A DNA stretch of 64,000 nucleotides from Arthrobacter antioxidans (lineage in GTDB: Bacteria; Actinomycetota; Actinomycetes; Actinomycetales; Micrococcaceae): NCBI RefSeq assembly GCF_023100725.1, contig NZ_CP095501.1, positions 2,790,001 through 2,854,000 of the forward strand. Reading direction: 5' to 3'. Each line of letters begins with the position of its first letter. The stretch's first letter is position 1. This document shows, in pieces, positions 52,816 to 60,041 of this stretch. The notes beneath the pieces are model-generated. The model was given only the letters and a program-made list of their open reading frames with translations. It searched no databases and was not told where the DNA came from. Both the position numbers and the translations under genes were made by a program.

Positions 52816-53000
52816 TTAGTCAGCACAATCCGGGCTGTCAATGGTGAGGCCGGCCGCCCGCCCGATCATGAGCCACGCGGACAGGGCCGAAGCGGCAGCG
52901 ACCGCGCCAGGATGATCACCACCAGCACGATCGGGGTGATCTTCGCAAGATCGGCGAGAGCGGTGTCATTCGTGTCGATCGCCACCGCCCCTCCGCGAGG
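52816..53000 (-). pseudogene. Possible remnant of a membrane protein
   Basis: In the 52769-53109 gap the minus strand reads AIDTNDTALADLAKITPIVL VVIILA, then, after a frame change, AVAAASALSAWLMIGRAAGL to a TAA at 52816. Together they look like the C-terminal end of a membrane protein with a frameshift. There is no start and no family, so this is tentative. Confidence 0.25.
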
Positions 53001-53109
53001 GGCGAACCGCTCGGATCAGCGGTCACCGTCGCCTCCGAGATGCCCTCCTGCGCCGATACCCCACCACACCGTCGATCGCTTCACCGCGCGCTGACGGGCG
53101 CTCATGAGA

Positions 53110-53610
53110 TCAGGGGTTGCGCTGCGGGGGTGCGGCGCGTAACCGCCACAGCATGGCATCGACCGGGCCCAGGAGCATCAGTGCGAGGAAAGCCGCCACG
53201 CTGATGAGGTACAGCATCATTCCCCAGGGGCTGTACGCGCCCCCGCTGATCATGAAGGTGTCTGCAAGTCCCATCCCTGCGGGGACTGACGCGAAGAAGT
53301 GCGAGGGAGCACCGAGGGCCAGGACCGTGAGATACAGGGCTGCCAGGGATCGGTGCAGGCGGATTCGCCGCAGCTGGGCCGCGCCGGCCACAGCCGCCGC
53401 AAGAGCGATGCCCACCACGGCCCAGATGATGACGGTGCCAACACCCATGCTTTCTCTCGCGGCCTCGACGCTTCGGTAGGTATCCGGAAGGCTGGAGGAT
53501 GGGACGGCTGCTAGCGGATTCCACACCAGGATCTGCAACGCCCCGACCACGGCGTAGGCAATACACGCGACCAATCCACTGACCTGCACCATGCGCATGC
53601 TCTTGTCCAT
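53110..53610 (-). CDS. Four-helix membrane protein
   Basis: This 166-aa protein from ATG 53610 (MDKSMRMVQVSGLVACIAYA) has four hydrophobic helices: VSGLVACIAYAVVGALQILV, VIIWAVVGIALAAAVAGAAQ, LAALYLTVLALGAPSHFFAS and MMLYLISVAAFLALMLLGPV. It has an external loop with PLAAVPSSSLPDTYRSVEAA. It resembles DUF4386-like or uncharacterised actinobacterial membrane proteins, with no specific family. The upstream extension to 53820 was rejected as non-protein-like. Confidence 0.75.
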   Translation of the reverse strand: MDKSMRMVQVSGLVACIAYAVVGALQILVWNPLAAVPSSSLPDTYRSVEAARESMGVGTVIIWAVVGIALAAAVAGAAQLRRIRLHRSLAALYLTVLALGAPSHFFASVPAGMGLADTFMISGGAYSPWGMMLYLISVAAFLALMLLGPVDAMLWRLRAAPPQRNP

Positions 53611-53845
53611 CAGAATCCCCCGGTGATGACCATGGAAACAGCCTATCGGCGGAGTGCGCTCGGGAACCGTCCTACCCATGCCGCCGACAGCACAGATCGA
53701 CGCCATGTCGGGGGTGACGCCAGCACCGGGACGCACCTCAGACGACCGGCGCATGGGGCTCTTCGTCGAGACGTTCTGCAAGTTCCGGGTTGCCATGGTC
53801 GGCGCGCCTGCGCTGCGCATCGACTCCCCTGACTAGGTTGGGCGG

Positions 53846-54346
53846 ATGGAGAATGACAGCCGGACGGAACCACCTGCGGCTGCCGGAGAGCGGGAGACAC
53901 TGACAGGCTTCCTGGATTACTTCCGGGCCACCGTAGTGATGAAGGCCAGCGGCCTCAGCGATGCCGACGGCGCCAAGCGGCTCGTGCCCTCGCTGACAAC
54001 GGTGTCCGGGTTGGTACAACACCTGACAGATGTCGAGCGGTTCTGGTTCCAGGACCGCATCGACGGGCGGCAAGGCGTGCCGACCCGATGGTCCGTCGAG
54101 GATCCCGACGGCGAGTTCCGGGTGAGTGACCAGGACAGCCTGGCGGGCATCATCGAGAACTACGAGGCCGCCTGCCGCCAGTCCCGCGAGGTGCTGGAGC
54201 GGTATGGGATGGAGGAGCGCTGCCGCGGTGGCGACGGCGGACAGAGTGTGCGGTGGGTTCTGGTGCACATGATCGAGGAAACGGGTAGGCACTGCGGCCA
54301 CCTGGATATTCTGCGCGAGCTGCTGGACGGATCCATCGGCGATTAG
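53846..54346 (+). CDS. DinB/DUF664 (mycothiol-dependent type) protein
   Basis: This 166-aa four-helix DinB-superfamily protein shows LTGFLDYFRATVVMKASGLS, LTTVSGLVQHLTDVERFWFQ (first metal His) and RWVLVHMIEETGRHCGHLDI LRELLDG (the two further His ligands). DUF664 members include mycothiol-dependent transferases and detoxification enzymes in actinobacteria. The substrate is unknown. It is a single gene convergent with the small zinc-ribbon gene. Confidence 0.9.
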   Translation: MENDSRTEPPAAAGERETLTGFLDYFRATVVMKASGLSDADGAKRLVPSLTTVSGLVQHLTDVERFWFQDRIDGRQGVPTRWSVEDPDGEFRVSDQDSLAGIIENYEAACRQSREVLERYGMEERCRGGDGGQSVRWVLVHMIEETGRHCGHLDILRELLDGSIGD

Positions 54347-54614
54347 GCAGGGAATCTCAGGGTCGACCCACAACGCGTTTCGGCGGCCCACTGCTCTGCC
54401 TTCACCGTCGACGTACTGATGGGTCCTCGTGATCTTCCCAAGGGGTGGGAAGCCCAGGCGTTCCTGGAGCATTCTGGCCATACAGTTCTTTGTACCGACG
54501 CTGCGGTAGAGCCTGTCGTAGCCGGCCGGTGCCGCACAGTGTTCCATCCCGACGCAGAGCGCCGCGCCGGTCCGCCCGCGCCCCAGGAGTCCCAGATGCC
54601 TCCAACGGGACTGC

Positions 54615-54755
54615 TCAATGCATGAAGCCACTGCCGTCCCGGTCTCGGTCGTACTTGCCGCAATGCCTGCAACGCCTATAGCGGCTGCCGTCCTCCGTGG
54701 ATTCCACGTGCCAGACATGGCGCAAGCTCAGTTTGCACAACAGGTCCTGGAGCAT
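54615..54755 (-). CDS. Small zinc-ribbon-like protein (46 aa)
   Basis: From ATG 54755 it reads MLQDLLCKLSLRHVWHVEST, EDGSRYRRCRHCGKYDRDRD, GSGFMH. A CxxCGK knuckle (RRCRHCGK) plus Cys7 and His residues suggest a single zinc site. An AAGGAAGAG ribosome-binding site lies just upstream. Very short zinc-ribbon proteins of this form are common in actinobacteria and of unknown role. Confidence 0.7.
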   Translation of the reverse strand: MLQDLLCKLSLRHVWHVESTEDGSRYRRCRHCGKYDRDRDGSGFMH

Positions 54756-54766
54756 GGCTCTTCCTT

Positions 54767-55039
54767 TCAAGAGCGCAATCGACCCATACGATAATTGATT
54801 GATTCTAAACGGTACCGAGGGTAGCGACGCCACGGATCAGCTGACGATGTCGACCCGGTTTCTTCGAGGAGCTCGCGGATCGCGGCTTGCTCCGGAGATT
54901 CTCCGGGCTTGATCGAGCCCGCCGGCCCTTGGACGCCTGTGTCGGTGATCGGCGTATCGTCGTGAGTGAACACCAGGAGATGCCCATCATGGACGACATA
55001 GCAGACAGCTTTCTGAACTTCGCAGGGGCATCGCTTCAC
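54767..55039 (-). CDS. Truncated Nudix hydrolase
   Basis: The GTG at 55039 overlaps the stop of the upstream acetyltransferase (GTGA). The protein reads VQKAVCYVVHDGHLLVFTHD and contains a complete Nudix box GSIKPGESPEQAAIRELLEE TGS, which coordinates Mg for hydrolysis of nucleoside diphosphate-X compounds. It ends at 90 aa, soon after the box, whereas Nudix domains need about 130-150. The last ~25 residues look out of register, so the C-terminal half was probably lost by frameshift or deletion. Confidence 0.7.
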   Translation of the reverse strand: MKRCPCEVQKAVCYVVHDGHLLVFTHDDTPITDTGVQGPAGSIKPGESPEQAAIRELLEETGSTSSADPWRRYPRYRLESINYRMGRLRS

Positions 55040-55605
55040 GGTGCGGATGCCGTGCTGTCCGAGCCGCTGAAGTCCTTGACGTAGAACAGCGAGTCTCCGT
55101 GGAGGGCATCCCGGTCCACGCGCGCAGTCTCGACGAAACCGAGTTTGGTCATCACGCGGCGAGAAGCGCTGTTCCATGCACGGACTGTGGCCCACAGGCG
55201 TCGATGGCCTGACTCCTCGGCCCAGCCCATGACGGCCAGCGATGCCTCGGTCGCATACCCCTGACCCCAGACTGCGCGGAGAAGTTCGTACGCCAGTTCT
55301 GGTTCGCCGTCCTGTCCGTGATCGTTCGCGATCAGGCCGCAGTAACCGATGACATCACCGACATCTCGCCGCTCGACGGCCAGAAGCCCCATGGAAGCAT
55401 CAGGATCGCCGCGACGGATCCGGTCCTCGATGTCATCCAGGGAAGGGCGGCCATCAGCATCGATCCGACGATGCAGTGGTACGCGCGGATCGCGCTCCGT
55501 CCAGAGCGTGCGCTGCAGTCCGGCATCCGACACGCGCCAACGCCGAAGCACCAACCGATCCGTTTCCAGAACGACCATGCCTGCACCAATACGCCCCTGG
55601 TCCAT
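55036..55605 (-). CDS. RimJ/RimL-like GNAT acetyltransferase
   Basis: This 189-aa acetyltransferase shows VVLETDRLVLRRWRVSDAGL, IGYCGLIANDHGQDGEPELA YELLRAVWGQGYATEASLAV (CoA loop GQGYAT) and LWATVRAWNSASRRVMTKLG FVETARV. It is the common ribosomal-protein-type GNAT and its true substrate is unknown. It is coupled by GTGA to the truncated Nudix gene. The alternative Met at residue 10 (MVVLETDR) is equally plausible as start. Confidence 0.9.
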   Translation of the reverse strand: MDQGRIGAGMVVLETDRLVLRRWRVSDAGLQRTLWTERDPRVPLHRRIDADGRPSLDDIEDRIRRGDPDASMGLLAVERRDVGDVIGYCGLIANDHGQDGEPELAYELLRAVWGQGYATEASLAVMGWAEESGHRRLWATVRAWNSASRRVMTKLGFVETARVDRDALHGDSLFYVKDFSGSDSTASAP

Positions 55606-55697
55606 GGCGATGATTATGCCGGACCCCTCACTTCTCCCAGTGGAACTGCCCGCCCAGGGATCATCACCGGGGCTGATCTCCTGGTGCTGATGGCGGG

Positions 55698-55877
55698 TCA
55701 GCCGAAGGCTGCCAGGCCGACGAAGGCCATGGCGGCGGTGATCAAGCCGATGAGTGTCAGGACCGCGAGGGTTTGTTCGGTAGCTCTGATGTTCCGCCAG
55801 TTTCTCAGTTGTCGAGACAGGGCGTAGAGCACCCCGGGTAGGAGGAAGAACACGGCAATGACGGCTACGAGGGCCAA
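55698..55877 (-). CDS. Small two-helix membrane protein (59 aa)
   Basis: TTG 55877 has a strong GGGAGGT ribosome-binding site 7 bases upstream. The protein reads LALVAVIAVFFLLPGVLYAL, SRQLRNWRNIRATEQT, LAVLTLIGLITAAMAFVGLA, AFG: two hydrophobic helices linked by a basic loop. No family is recognised. It was supported by the ribosome-binding site, composition and clean stop. Confidence 0.6.
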   Translation of the reverse strand: MALVAVIAVFFLLPGVLYALSRQLRNWRNIRATEQTLAVLTLIGLITAAMAFVGLAAFG

Positions 55878-55928
55878 CGGATTTACCTCCCGGTAGGTGG
55901 TGGTGTGCAGGTTGTCAGCTCGGCGGGC

Positions 55929-56627
55929 TCACAGGTCATGGCCTGCCTCCCGCGCCGGCGAGAGGGGTATCCCGTCGGTGTACTCGATATACAGGTTCGG
56001 GGACAGGCGTGTCAGCTGGGTGAGTTGCTCTTCGGTGGGCTCGATGTTGGCGCTGACGAGCCAGATCTTCGTGTTCGTCGACGCCGACGTGATCTGCAGG
56101 GGCGAGCTGTCGAAGTTGGTCAAGGGGGTACAGGCGACTTCCCACGGGGATCTGGTTGCTTCCGGGTCGGGTGGCTCGGGCGGGTACGCGATGACCAGGC
56201 ACATCATGCCGTCGTTGCTCTCGGCGGCGTAGTAGTTGTATCCGCGCTCGGTCCCGACGAGCCGGGACGTGCTCACGACCAGTCCCGGAAGGCTGTCCAT
56301 ATCCCCCCGACGCAGGTCCTCGGGCAGCAGGTCCTCGGGCTGTTGGGGCCGTGCCATGGCGGGGACGAAGTCCGCGCCCGTGGTGCTCGCGGGCTGGAAG
56401 GGCCCTGAGGCAAGAAGCCCTGCGGTCACTGCCAGGCCGGCCCCACCGATGGCCCAGGGAGCACGTCGATGTTTCCTGATCGCAGGCCGGCCCGGCTGGT
56501 CCGCCAGTTCCGTGGGATGGCCCCGGTGCTGAGGCAGCACTGTGTCGGGTTGGAGGTCGGTGGCGGGGAGGGCGCCGAGTTGCCGGCGCAGGGCTGCGCT
56601 GCGGGCTGGGTCGAACATGGTGGTCAT
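55929..56627 (-). CDS. Membrane-anchored partner of the ECF sigma factor
   Basis: This 232-aa protein from ATG 56627 (MTTMFDPARSAALRRQLGAL) has an N-terminal cytoplasmic segment of ~65 residues, one helix (APWAIGGAGLAVTAGLLASG) and an extracytoplasmic domain with RLVGTERGYNYYAAESNDGM MCLVIAYPPEP. Its ATG overlaps the sigma stop (ATGA). The layout matches CU044_5270-type proteins that follow ECF sigma genes and are taken to be anti-sigma factors. No zinc-binding anti-sigma motif (HxxxCxxC) is visible. Confidence 0.82.
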   Translation of the reverse strand: MTTMFDPARSAALRRQLGALPATDLQPDTVLPQHRGHPTELADQPGRPAIRKHRRAPWAIGGAGLAVTAGLLASGPFQPASTTGADFVPAMARPQQPEDLLPEDLRRGDMDSLPGLVVSTSRLVGTERGYNYYAAESNDGMMCLVIAYPPEPPDPEATRSPWEVACTPLTNFDSSPLQITSASTNTKIWLVSANIEPTEEQLTQLTRLSPNLYIEYTDGIPLSPAREAGHDL

Positions 56628-57226
56628 CAGAGAGTTCCTTCCGTCGCCGGCCGCACACCAAGTGGTCTCAGGGCCGGCAGGAGGACGCCGAGGCGGGTCT
56701 TGGCGCGGGAGAGCCGGGATTTGATCGTCCCTTCGGGGACGTCGAGGACGGCCGCGGCTTGTCGGGTCGTCATCTCCTCGAGCACGCACAGGGTCAGGAC
56801 GTCCCGGTCGAGGGGGCGCAGCATCGCCAGTGCCCGGCGGACGTCCGCGGCGCGACGCTGCATCGTGTCGTCGTGGACGTAGGTGTCAGCGACGTCGCCG
56901 ACCGGTTCCGGTGCGGGCAGGTGTGCGAGGAGGCTCCGATGCCGGCGTTCATGGCGTGCCTGATTCCGTGCCACGTAGTTCGTCGTCACCAGCAGCCAGG
57001 GAAGGACCGAGCCGTCGACGACCCGGACGAACACCCGCTTACGCCAGGCTTCGTAGAACACCATCGCCGTGATGTCCTCAGCGACGTGGGAGAGCTGGAA
57101 CTGCCGGCCCGCGTGCCGGAACACCGCATCACGATGCCGGTCGAAGATCAGCGTGAACGCAGTGCCGTCGCCGGCGACCACCTGCCGCCACAACGCGTCG
57201 TCGTCCGGTCCTGAAATCCCACCCAT
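56627..57226 (-). CDS. ECF-type RNA polymerase sigma factor
   Basis: This 199-aa sigma-70 family factor has region 2 AFTLIFDRHRDAVFRHAGRQ, LSHVAEDITAMVFYEAWRKR, LPWLLVTTNYVARNQARHER and region 4 LAMLRPLDRDVLTLCVLEEM, TTRQAAAVLDVPEGTIKSRL SRAKTRL. It redirects RNA polymerase to a stress or surface regulon under control of the coupled membrane protein. It is the first gene of a two-gene operon. Confidence 0.93.
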   Translation of the reverse strand: MGGISGPDDDALWRQVVAGDGTAFTLIFDRHRDAVFRHAGRQFQLSHVAEDITAMVFYEAWRKRVFVRVVDGSVLPWLLVTTNYVARNQARHERRHRSLLAHLPAPEPVGDVADTYVHDDTMQRRAADVRRALAMLRPLDRDVLTLCVLEEMTTRQAAAVLDVPEGTIKSRLSRAKTRLGVLLPALRPLGVRPATEGTL

Positions 57227-57426
57227 ACCCCATCATGTCCGGCTAACAGCAGATGGTTCCATCAAGACACCCTCGACAACGTGCCGCACGGTCCCGAATT
57301 CATCAGCCGGACGGACCCACTGCGTGGCCCGGCGCCCCTGATCGTCGCTTCTTCGATGCTCTCCGCCCCGAATTTGGCTGTTGTTCAGCGACGTGAGACG
57401 GTAGCGCCGACCGAACGGGTGAGGTC

Positions 57427-57485
57427 TGGCTGTGGCAGGTTGTCGTGGCCCCAGCAGGACGGGCCACTAGAACCTGCCACAGTCA
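57427..57485. terminator. Long structured hairpin between membrane gene and sigma gene
   Basis: CTGTGGCAGGTT (57430-57441) pairs with 57471-57482, extended outward by three more pairs. Inside a symmetric 3x3 internal loop, GTGGCCC (57445-57451) pairs with 57461-57467 around a 9-base loop. It lies downstream of the minus-strand membrane gene ending at 57517, so a terminator is likely. The ordered two-stem form also suits a small structured RNA. Confidence 0.6.
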
Positions 57486-57516
57486 CCGGGAGATATCAGC
57501 GCTCATCGTTACCCGC

Positions 57517-57870
57517 TTACGCGTTCCCATGCCTTTCGAGCAGTGACATGCGCTCGCGCGCGGCTTGACGACCGATCAACAGCCAGAAACTGCCGCCGAC
57601 CACGATGACACCGAGACTGAGTGAGGGCCACAGGTAGTAGGCGACCGCGAACATGACCTCCTCGGCATCGGAACCCTCGGACAAGCCGAGATTGCTCTGG
57701 ACAACGGCAAGAGCGCACCAGGCCACAACCGCCGTTCCCAGCAGCCACGCATACCCGCGCCACATCCCCAGCGAAGATCGACGCCACAGCAGGACGAAGC
57801 CGATCACGAGTACACCGAGCGGAAGCGCGGAGAACCCCACGATCAGCCAGGCAAGTTGAGTAGCGCTCAT
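57517..57870 (-). CDS. Three-helix membrane protein
   Basis: From ATG 57870 (MSATQLAWLIVGFSALPLGV) it has 117 aa with three helices: LAWLIVGFSALPLGVLVIGF VLLW, YAWLLGTAVVAWCALAVVQS and YYLWPSLSLGVIVVGGSFWL LIG. The cytoplasmic tail is RQAARERMSLLERHGNA. An upstream Met at 57888 is possible. No family is recognised. The longer frame to 58053 was not accepted. Confidence 0.65.
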   Translation of the reverse strand: MSATQLAWLIVGFSALPLGVLVIGFVLLWRRSSLGMWRGYAWLLGTAVVAWCALAVVQSNLGLSEGSDAEEVMFAVAYYLWPSLSLGVIVVGGSFWLLIGRQAARERMSLLERHGNA

Positions 57871-58158
57871 ACCCGTCACCCTAGCCATGCGCTTGTCCAC
57901 AGCTACAGAACGCCCGCCAGCCGATGGGCCTACGACCCAGGGAGTCTTCACGGGCGTTCCACAGGATGACTTTCCGGGCCAACGATGACGGAAATGCATA
58001 TACGGAGAACGATGGGACGATGACCTGAAGCCAGCCGTTCCGGAAAGGACCACGGCGCACGGCCTCGGTGCCTGCTCCGCTGTACAGGGTCTGGGACCCC
58101 GATCGCCGCCAAAGATCCCCGGCCAACTGCAGCATGGGGTGGCGGTTCTTCACAGCAC

Positions 58159-59184
58159 CTACTCGCGGTTGAGTCCTCTCGCCCGCGCCTCGGCCTGCTG
58201 CTCGCGGCCGAGCTCGACCAGGCGGTCGTCATCGGTCTTGTTGCCCTTGAACTCGATGACGGCGCCCTCCACCTCGTCGACGACGGCCTTCGCTGCCTCT
58301 GTCGGGCTCAGTGAAGCCTTCTGCTTCGGCAGTTCCCGGACGACGGCGATGCCCCCATGATCGCTACCCTCGGTGTTGCCGCGAACCGCACCTTCGTCGT
58401 CGCCCTCCGCCGGTGCGCCGCTCGCATGCCGGACGCAGAGACCAGCGACCTCCCGGGCGTGGGCGTGCATCACCGAGTGCGCCGCCCCTTCGACCTCGAC
58501 GACGTCGACGGCACGGGAGAACGCACCGCTCAGCTGCGCTACCCACGGGCGCGGGCACACGGCGTCGTGCTCGCCGCGGATGACGAGCGTCGACGCGCGC
58601 ACGCCGGCCGCCGTCCGTTCGATCGGATAGGACATCATGCGGGGCAGGATCTTGAAGAACCACCCGAATCCGCACGTCAGGTAGGCGACGACGGCGAGGA
58701 GTTGCACGCGGAAGGGCTCATGGAGGCCGGCGCGCAGGAACCGCAGGGCCTGTGCCGACACGATGCGGGCCGAGGCGTCGATGACCGGGCTGATGAGTAC
58801 GAGGGTGGTGAGTCCGGGCCGTGCGGCGGCGAGTTCGGTGCAGATCTGAGTGCCCATCGAGTGCCCCACGATCACGGGATCCTCGAGCCCGAGGTCGTCG
58901 ATGGTTTTGCCGACCAGCTCCGCGAACTGGCTGATCGACAGGGCATGGCGCGCGTGCGGCACGCCACCGAAGCCGGGCAGGTCGAGGGCATGCACGGGGC
59001 CGAACTGCACGAGGTGCGGGGCGAGCTGCTCGAAGTAGTGCGAGGAGACCCCGATGCCCGCGACCAGGAGGAACGGCCTCGCCCCGATCTCCCCGACGGA
59101 ACTCACACGCGCCCAGACGCCGTCACCCTGGATCCGTCGCACGACGATGTCCGGGCCCGCCTCCGATTTTCCACTTTTCGTCAC
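58159..59184 (-). CDS. Alpha/beta-hydrolase with unusual C-terminal extension
   Basis: This 341-aa protein is an alpha/beta-hydrolase over residues ~15-265: FLLVAGIGVSSHYFEQLAPH and LDLPGFG. The nucleophile elbow is VIVGHSMGTQICTELAA, the acid region is LVIRGEHDAVCP, and the catalytic His is in VEGAAHSVMHAH. About 70 extra residues follow, mostly acidic and helical (SLSPTEAAKAVVDEVEGAVI, EFKGNKTDDDRLVELGREQQ), which are not part of the fold. They may be a regulatory or partner-binding tail, or a fused small domain. The substrate is unknown (ester or lactone). Confidence 0.87.
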   Translation of the reverse strand: MTKSGKSEAGPDIVVRRIQGDGVWARVSSVGEIGARPFLLVAGIGVSSHYFEQLAPHLVQFGPVHALDLPGFGGVPHARHALSISQFAELVGKTIDDLGLEDPVIVGHSMGTQICTELAAARPGLTTLVLISPVIDASARIVSAQALRFLRAGLHEPFRVQLLAVVAYLTCGFGWFFKILPRMMSYPIERTAAGVRASTLVIRGEHDAVCPRPWVAQLSGAFSRAVDVVEVEGAAHSVMHAHAREVAGLCVRHASGAPAEGDDEGAVRGNTEGSDHGGIAVVRELPKQKASLSPTEAAKAVVDEVEGAVIEFKGNKTDDDRLVELGREQQAEARARGLNRE

Positions 59185-59274
59185 GCCTCATTCTCATGCC
59201 GGACAGCAGAAAAGATTCATTCGGGCGGTCCAGGGTCGATGCGCCGTCCACCGAAGGAACACCGCAGAAGCGCT

Positions 59275-59535
59275 CTACGCTCCGCCGCCTTCCCCCGCGC
59301 GCCAGGACAGCACGAATCCTCGTACCTCGTCGAGCAGCTCCTCTTCGGTCATACGGGCTTCAGCGTCAGAAGTGTGCCCTTCCGAGCCGACCGTGAACTT
59401 ACCGACGGTGAACACGTAGGCCCTCTCCGTCGGCCCATCGAGCCACGCGATGTCGTAGCTGAGGGCTCCGCCCGGCTGTCTTCTCTCACTGATTCGAAAC
59501 AGCTCGCATTCAACGGTGACCTCGAACGGCTTCAT
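59275..59535 (-). CDS. Hypothetical protein (86 aa)
   Basis: The protein reads MKPFEVTVECELFRISERRQ, PGGALSYDIAWLDGPTERAY, VFTVGKFTVGS, then an acidic helix MTEEELLDEVRGFVLSW. The alternating beta pattern with a C-terminal helix suggests a small folded domain. No family is recognised. It lies on the same strand as and upstream of the alpha/beta-hydrolase gene, 90 bp away. Confidence 0.6.
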   Translation of the reverse strand: MKPFEVTVECELFRISERRQPGGALSYDIAWLDGPTERAYVFTVGKFTVGSEGHTSDAEARMTEEELLDEVRGFVLSWRAGEGGGA

Positions 59536-60041
59536 CTGGTGAGTGTAGTTTCGCTTCAGCGAGATGTACCGGTAGGGAATCCCCGAATCACTCGCTTCCC
59601 CATGTTCCTCACGCCTGGAAGTGGATCCGGCGGCTCGGGCGTTATGCCACGCGGCATGCCAGCGTTCCGGCGGCGCATCCCCACACGCCTGCGGCTACCG
59701 GGCGGGATGATGCCGACCGGTACGTTATGGCCGGCACCGGAGTCGGGCATGGACCCGAGTCGCTGCCCGGCTGACCTTTGACCGGGCCCTGGTTCGATGG
59801 CCGGTCGGAGAACCGGTCGTCCACTCCCCCGCGCGGACTCACCGGCCCCTACCTCCGCCGGGACGGGAGAAGTACTTGAGCGCGGAGTCGACGGTGGCGT
59901 CAGGCACGTCGTGGTCTTCCGGATTCGATACGCAAGGACTCCCACCGTCAGGACCACCTCCATCCTGTGTCGGCCACCGATGCCTCGACCTCACACCGGA
60001 CTTCCGACGTTCTCGCCTATGATGAGCCCTCACACGGGGAA
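59536..60041. other. Gene-poor 0.5-kb stretch
   Basis: No ORF is convincing. On the minus strand a short frame ends SNPEDHDVPDATVDSALKYF then SRPGGGRGR with a TGA at 59839, and a GTG overlapping it opens 66 codons to 59642 (SPRGGVDDRFSDRPSNQGPV). The GTGA overlap is suggestive, but neither frame is recognised. The inverted near-copy of the dispersed motif (CCTTTGACCGG) is at 59775-59785. Confidence 0.35.

Noticed and set aside
53738..54718. 326-codon minus-strand ORF
   Set aside because: It is antisense to the DinB gene, whose metal-binding histidines are clear; the 5' part (MARMLQERLGFPPLGKITRT) is tempting but unsupported.
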